A stretch of DNA of 23,082 nt, taken from NCBI GenBank assembly GCA_003132865.1, contig PKYZ01000588.1:8696-31777 (forward strand), written 5' to 3'. This document shows, in pieces, positions 19,995-23,082 of the stretch (within the stretch, counting starts at the first letter, position 1; every line of letters begins with the position of its first letter). The notes under the pieces are model-generated. The model had not been told where the DNA came from, did not search any database, and was given only the letters and a program-made list of their open reading frames with translations. Position numbers and translations under genes: made by a program. This DNA comes from Bryobacterales bacterium. GTDB taxonomy: Bacteria > Acidobacteriota > Terriglobia > Bryobacterales > Bryobacteraceae.

Positions 19995-20884
19995 GTACGC
20001 GCAGCATGACGGGTTTCGCGCGGGTGCGCAAGACGGCGGCGGATGGCGAGATCGCCGTAGGCATTAAAAGCGTGAACCATCGCGGCCTGGACATGCATTT
20101 CCACATGGCCTCGGAACTGGATCCGTTTGAAGGCGCTATCCGCAATGCGGTGAAGGCGAAGGTCGCGCGCGGGCACCTGCAGATCCACGTGCTGTTCAAC
20201 CGGACCGCGCCGGCGGATGCCTCCAGCCTGAACCGGCCTTTGCTGCAGGCTTATCTGCAAGCGTTCCGGGAAGCGGCCGACGATTTCGGCGCGGAGAGCA
20301 AGCCCGATCTGAACGCGGCGCTGCGCGTGCCGGGGATGCTGCAGCCGGGCGAATCCGCGGAACCCGGTGCCGGTCTGGAGCAGGCGCTGCTGGAAGCCAC
20401 CGAGGAAGCGCTGGACGTGCTGAACCGGTTTCGCGAGCGCGAGGGCGCGGCCATGGCGGCCGAGATGCGCGAGCGATGCGCATCGGTTTGCGATCTGGCG
20501 GCGCAAATGGAGAAAATCCGGGCGCGCGCCACACAAGCTTTCCAAAAGAGACTGAACGAGCGGCTGCGCGAGTTGTTGCGTGGCGCCGGCATCGAGCCGC
20601 AGCGGTTGGCGCAGGAGGCGGCGCTGCTGGCCGAGCGCAGCGACATCAGCGAGGAACTGATCCGGCTGAAGACGCACGCCGCCCAGTTGGAAAAACTGCT
20701 GGATGCGAGCGGAGAGGTCGGCAAACGGCTGGATTTTCTGCTGCAAGAGATGAACCGGGAAGCCAACACCATCCTGTCGAAAACCGGCGGGCTGGGAGAT
20801 CTGGGCCTGACCATCACGGATCTGGCACTGGCGGCGAAGGCCGAGATCGACAAGCTGCGGGAGCAATCGCTCAACCTCGAATGA
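19991..20884 (+). CDS. yicC: YicC/YloC-family endoribonuclease
   Basis: A 297-residue protein starting MSTRSMTGFARVRKTAADGE. The S-M-T-G-F-A/G-R start and the C-terminal FLLQEMNREANTILSKTG block are the two signatures of the YicC family (YicC_N and DUF1732). YicC proteins are reported to be RNA endonucleases that help degrade small RNAs. The ATG overlaps the stop of the ABC transporter (ATGA), so it is translationally coupled. The central part (about 150-260) is predicted coiled and helical. The typical yicC-gmk-rpoZ-coaBC order follows. No defect is visible. Confidence 0.94.
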   Translation: MSTRSMTGFARVRKTAADGEIAVGIKSVNHRGLDMHFHMASELDPFEGAIRNAVKAKVARGHLQIHVLFNRTAPADASSLNRPLLQAYLQAFREAADDFGAESKPDLNAALRVPGMLQPGESAEPGAGLEQALLEATEEALDVLNRFREREGAAMAAEMRERCASVCDLAAQMEKIRARATQAFQKRLNERLRELLRGAGIEPQRLAQEAALLAERSDISEELIRLKTHAAQLEKLLDASGEVGKRLDFLLQEMNREANTILSKTGGLGDLGLTITDLALAAKAEIDKLREQSLNLE

Positions 20885-20887
20885 AAG

Positions 20888-21000
20888 AATTCAGCCGCAG
20901 ATGCACGCAGATGCACACAGATGAAGGCCGCCCGTTTTCGGAACAACGAAGTGAAAGCCAGGGTTTATCTGCGTGTATCTGCGTGCATCTGCGGCGAATT
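20888..21000. repeat. Long inverted repeat of 10-bp units between yicC and gmk
   Basis: The left arm (20888-20923) and right arm (20965-21000) are imperfect reverse complements over about 36 bp around a 41-bp spacer. Each arm holds three copies of a 10-bp unit: CGCAGATGCA, CGCAGATGCA, CACAGATGAA on the left and TATCTGCGTG, TATCTGCGTG, CATCTGCGGC on the right. The GCCGCAGATGCACGCAGAT core is a repeat I recognise from many environmental bacterial genomes. It ends 4 bp before the gmk ATG. Confidence 0.75.
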
Positions 21001-21004
21001 TGAA

Positions 21005-21619
21005 ATGACCACTGTCTTCATAATCTCGGCGCCGTCGGGGTCGGGCAAGTCCACCCTGGTAAAGCGGCTTCTGGCGGGTGTGCCAGGGCTGATGTTTTCG
21101 GTCTCGTATACCACCCGTGCGCCGCGCGGGCATGAAGCGGAGGGCGAGAGCTATCATTTCATCTCGCGCGCCGAGTTCGAGAAGCGCATTGCCCTCGGCG
21201 AGTTCCTGGAGCACGCCGAGGTTTTCGGGAACTATTACGGGACCCACCGCGGGGTGCTGGATCGGGCCCAGGAGCAGGGCGCCGACCTGGTACTCGACAT
21301 CGACGTGCAAGGTGCGCGACAATTGAAGGGTAAGATTCCAGAAGCGGTGACTGTCTTTATCCTGGCTCCGTCCCGCGAGATCCTCGAGCAACGGTTGCGC
21401 GCGCGCAGCGAAGATGCCGATGCGGTAATCGAACGGCGGCTTCGCGACGCGGCCAATGAGATTCGAAATTACAGCGCTTACGATTACGTGCTGATTAACA
21501 AGGAACTCGCGCGGTCCGACGAGACGCTGGCGGCGATCGTGCGCGGTGAGCGGGTGCGGCGAAACCGGATAGAGGATCAGATCCGGCCGATTTTGGAAAC
21601 TTTCGAGAAGAACGCATAA
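21005..21619 (+). CDS. gmk: Guanylate kinase
   Basis: I choose ATG 21005, so the protein starts MTTVFIISAPSGSGKSTLVK (204 residues, the usual length). The longer frame from 20921 would translate the inverted repeat. P-loop SGSGKST, the GMP-binding SVSYTTRAPRGHEAEGESYHF, and the downstream EVFGNYYGT, LDIDVQGARQLK and ERRLRDAANEI blocks are all present. It converts GMP and ATP to GDP and ADP in the cytoplasm, an essential step for GTP and (p)ppGpp pools. There is no good ribosome-binding site: the bases before the ATG come from the repeat arm. rpoZ follows 3 bp after the stop. Confidence 0.96.
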   Translation: MTTVFIISAPSGSGKSTLVKRLLAGVPGLMFSVSYTTRAPRGHEAEGESYHFISRAEFEKRIALGEFLEHAEVFGNYYGTHRGVLDRAQEQGADLVLDIDVQGARQLKGKIPEAVTVFILAPSREILEQRLRARSEDADAVIERRLRDAANEIRNYSAYDYVLINKELARSDETLAAIVRGERVRRNRIEDQIRPILETFEKNA

Positions 21620-21622
21620 AGG

Positions 21623-21889
21623 ATGCATCAAAGCATGGGCGATAAGATTCCGCGCAACAACGCGCACTGCACCATCCCGGACGATCCGGAACAGAGCACG
21701 TACCGTTTCATCATCGTGGCCGCCAAGCGCGCCCGCCAGTTGCAAGGTGGTGCCCGGCCGGTGCTGCCCACGTCCTCCAAGAAGTCCACCATCATCGCCA
21801 TGGAAGAAGTGCGGCGCGGATTGGTGAAATACGAGATCATTGGCCTTCCGCCGGTGGAAGAAGCGCCGGTTCCCGAACCTGTCCTCTAA
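21623..21889 (+). CDS. rpoZ: RNA polymerase omega subunit
   Basis: An 88-residue protein with the omega signature YRFIIVAAKRARQLQGGARP and IAMEEVRRGLVKYE. It assists folding and assembly of the beta-prime subunit of RNA polymerase and takes part in ppGpp responses in some bacteria. The first ATG (21623) has AAGG directly against it. The second in-frame ATG (21635, MGDKIPRNN) is better spaced (about 11 nt), so the true start may be there. It lies between gmk and coaBC as in many genomes. The C-terminal tail is Pro/Glu-rich. Confidence 0.93.
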   Translation: MHQSMGDKIPRNNAHCTIPDDPEQSTYRFIIVAAKRARQLQGGARPVLPTSSKKSTIIAMEEVRRGLVKYEIIGLPPVEEAPVPEPVL

Positions 21890-21898
21890 GCAAGAGTC

Positions 21899-23082
21899 AT
21901 GAACATCGTCCTGGGCGTGGGCGGAGGCATCGCGGCTTACAAGTCAGCCGAGTTGGCCCGCTTGCTGATGCAGCGGGGGCACGCCGTGCAGGTGGCGATG
22001 ACGGCGGCCGCGCAGGAATTCGTCCGTCCTTTGACTTTCGCGGCGCTCACCGGGCGCAAGGTCATCACCGGCCTGTTTTCTTCTACCAACCCCGAGGCAA
22101 CGCTTTCGAGCGCCATCGAGCATATTGGTATCGCGCAAGAAAACGATCTGCTGGTGGTGGCGCCGGCGACCGCCGATCTGCTGGCGAAATTCGCGCACGG
22201 CCTGGCGGACGATTTCCTGACTACGACATACTTGGCGTTCACCGGGCCGGTGGTGCTGGCGCCGGCCATGAACACCAACATGTGGCAGCACGCCGCCACG
22301 CAAAGCAACCTGGAAGCGCTGCGCCGCCGCGGGCACCGCATCGTGGATCCGGGGGAAGGCGAACTGGCCTGCGGCATGGTGGGTCCGGGGCGTCTGGCGG
22401 AGCCCGAGCAGATCGCCATGGCGGTGGACGCCGAAATGGGGAGGCGCCGCGACCTGGATGGCGAAACCGTGCTGATCACGGCCGGTCCCACCGAGGAGCC
22501 GCTCGACCCGGTGCGCTACATTTCCAATCGCTCCAGCGGCAAGATGGGCTACGCCATGGCCGAAGCCGCGCAGCGTCGCGGAGCGCGCGTGATTCTTGTT
22601 TCCGCGCCCACTGCGCTGCGCGCGCCTGCGAATGTCGAGGTCGTGCCTGTCGTCACGACGCAGCAGATGCGGGACGCCGTTTTGGGCCGCCTCGATCAGG
22701 CCAGCATCGTGATCAAAGCGGCAGCCGTTGCCGATTATCGTCCTCGCTCCCAGGCGGATCAGAAGATGCGCCGGAAAGGGCCGCTGACGCTGGAACTGGA
22801 GCCCACCGAAGATATCCTGGCTGCGGTCGTCGAACAGCGCCGCCCGGGCATGCTGGTGGTCGGTTTCGCCGCGGAGACCGAGGATGTGCTCGCGCATGGC
22901 CGCGACAAGCTGCTGCGCAAGGGCGCGGATGCCATCGTGCTGAACGATGTATCGCGTGAGGGCGTAGGGTTCGACTCTGACCGTAACGCAGTCACCTTTC
23001 TAACCCGCGATCGTGCCATCGAGTTGCCGGAGCTAACCAAGCGCGAACTCGCCGATCAGATTCTCGACGAGATCCTCACCCT
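21899..23082 (+). CDS. coaBC: CoaBC: phosphopantothenoylcysteine decarboxylase/phosphopantothenate-cysteine ligase (cut by window end)
   Basis: The frame is open from ATG 21899 to the window end (394 codons seen). The N-terminal half is the flavin-dependent decarboxylase CoaC: GVGGGIAAYKSAELA, active-site His75 (SAIEHIGIAQ), substrate motif PAMNTNMW with Asn125, and Cys158 in LACGMVGPGRLAEP. These positions equal those of the E. coli Dfp protein. The C-terminal half is the CTP-dependent ligase CoaB: LITAGPTEEPLDPVRYISNR, SSGKMGYAMAEAA, KAAAVADYRP and VLNDV. It performs two consecutive steps of coenzyme A synthesis. Only a short C-terminal part is missing. It starts 9 bp after rpoZ and probably shares the operon. 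Confidence 0.96.
   Translation, partial: MNIVLGVGGGIAAYKSAELARLLMQRGHAVQVAMTAAAQEFVRPLTFAALTGRKVITGLFSSTNPEATLSSAIEHIGIAQENDLLVVAPATADLLAKFAHGLADDFLTTTYLAFTGPVVLAPAMNTNMWQHAATQSNLEALRRRGHRIVDPGEGELACGMVGPGRLAEPEQIAMAVDAEMGRRRDLDGETVLITAGPTEEPLDPVRYISNRSSGKMGYAMAEAAQRRGARVILVSAPTALRAPANVEVVPVVTTQQMRDAVLGRLDQASIVIKAAAVADYRPRSQADQKMRRKGPLTLELEPTEDILAAVVEQRRPGMLVVGFAAETEDVLAHGRDKLLRKGADAIVLNDVSREGVGFDSDRNAVTFLTRDRAIELPELTKRELADQILDEILT

Noticed and set aside
19937..20866. 309-codon minus-strand frame
   Set aside because: Antisense to yicC with no recognisable motif; yicC has both family signatures.
20921..21004. Longer gmk start at 20921
   Set aside because: It would translate the inverted repeat; guanylate kinase normally starts within a few residues of the TVFIISAPSG strand.
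21944..22897. 317-codon minus-strand frame
   Set aside because: Antisense to coaBC, His/Arg/Gln-rich; coaBC has all catalytic residues in place.

Overview
The window looks like a chromosomal segment of an Acidobacteriota bacterium, probably of the Bryobacterales/Solibacter type. The evidence is a high-GC backbone, a 1008-residue Oar-like TonB-dependent receptor with an N-terminal carboxypeptidase-regulatory-like domain, paired TPR and FG-GAP/ASPIC-UnbV (CRTAC1-type) exported proteins, and the order yicC-gmk-rpoZ-coaBC. Taxonomy is inferred from gene content only.

Layout. (1) 1-6800, minus strand: a decayed Sel1-like fragment, then two paralogous pairs, each made of one TPR protein and one FG-GAP/ASPIC-UnbV protein. 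The second pair has its own near-consensus promoter. (2) 7248-10274, plus strand: the TonB-dependent receptor. (3) 10275-11594: two toxin-antitoxin remnants or modules. One is a 5'-truncated higB in front of an intact higA, with twin hairpins at the truncation. The other is an intact-looking DUF433/DUF5615 (PIN-like) pair. (4) About 11.7-16.6 kb: an accessory island with visibly lower GC. It holds a GHKL ATPase fused to a PD-(D/E)XK-like nuclease domain, carrying both a frameshift and a damaged ATP-binding motif. Next is an IS1-type transposase transcribed divergently from a 58-residue basic protein. Then come an unrecognised 251-residue protein with an R-x4-H (HEPN-like) motif and a DUF3644 fragment cut off at a hairpin. 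(5) 17069-23082, plus strand: a tightly coupled housekeeping operon of Trm112-like protein, GT9 glycosyltransferase, MsbA-like ABC transporter, yicC, gmk, rpoZ and coaBC (cut by the window end).

Most interesting structures. The transposase/small-protein unit (14064-15410) is strikingly symmetrical. Both genes end in GCTGCATAG, forming an exact 9-bp inverted repeat at the outer ends. Two good sigma70-like promoters face away from each other, and each carries the same 11-mer GGGGTCAAGTA running into its -10 box. The small gene is predicted to be leaderless. This is the best candidate here for a little-described transposon architecture. The GHKL-nuclease gene is the best candidate anti-phage gene, but it appears inactivated in this copy.

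Repeats: a dispersed palindromic family (GCAGGC/GCCTGC-type hairpins) occurs at 5011, 10333 and 17715. The last copy lies inside the GT9 coding frame and adds residues to the protein. A long inverted repeat built of 10-bp units fills the yicC-gmk gap and abuts the gmk start.
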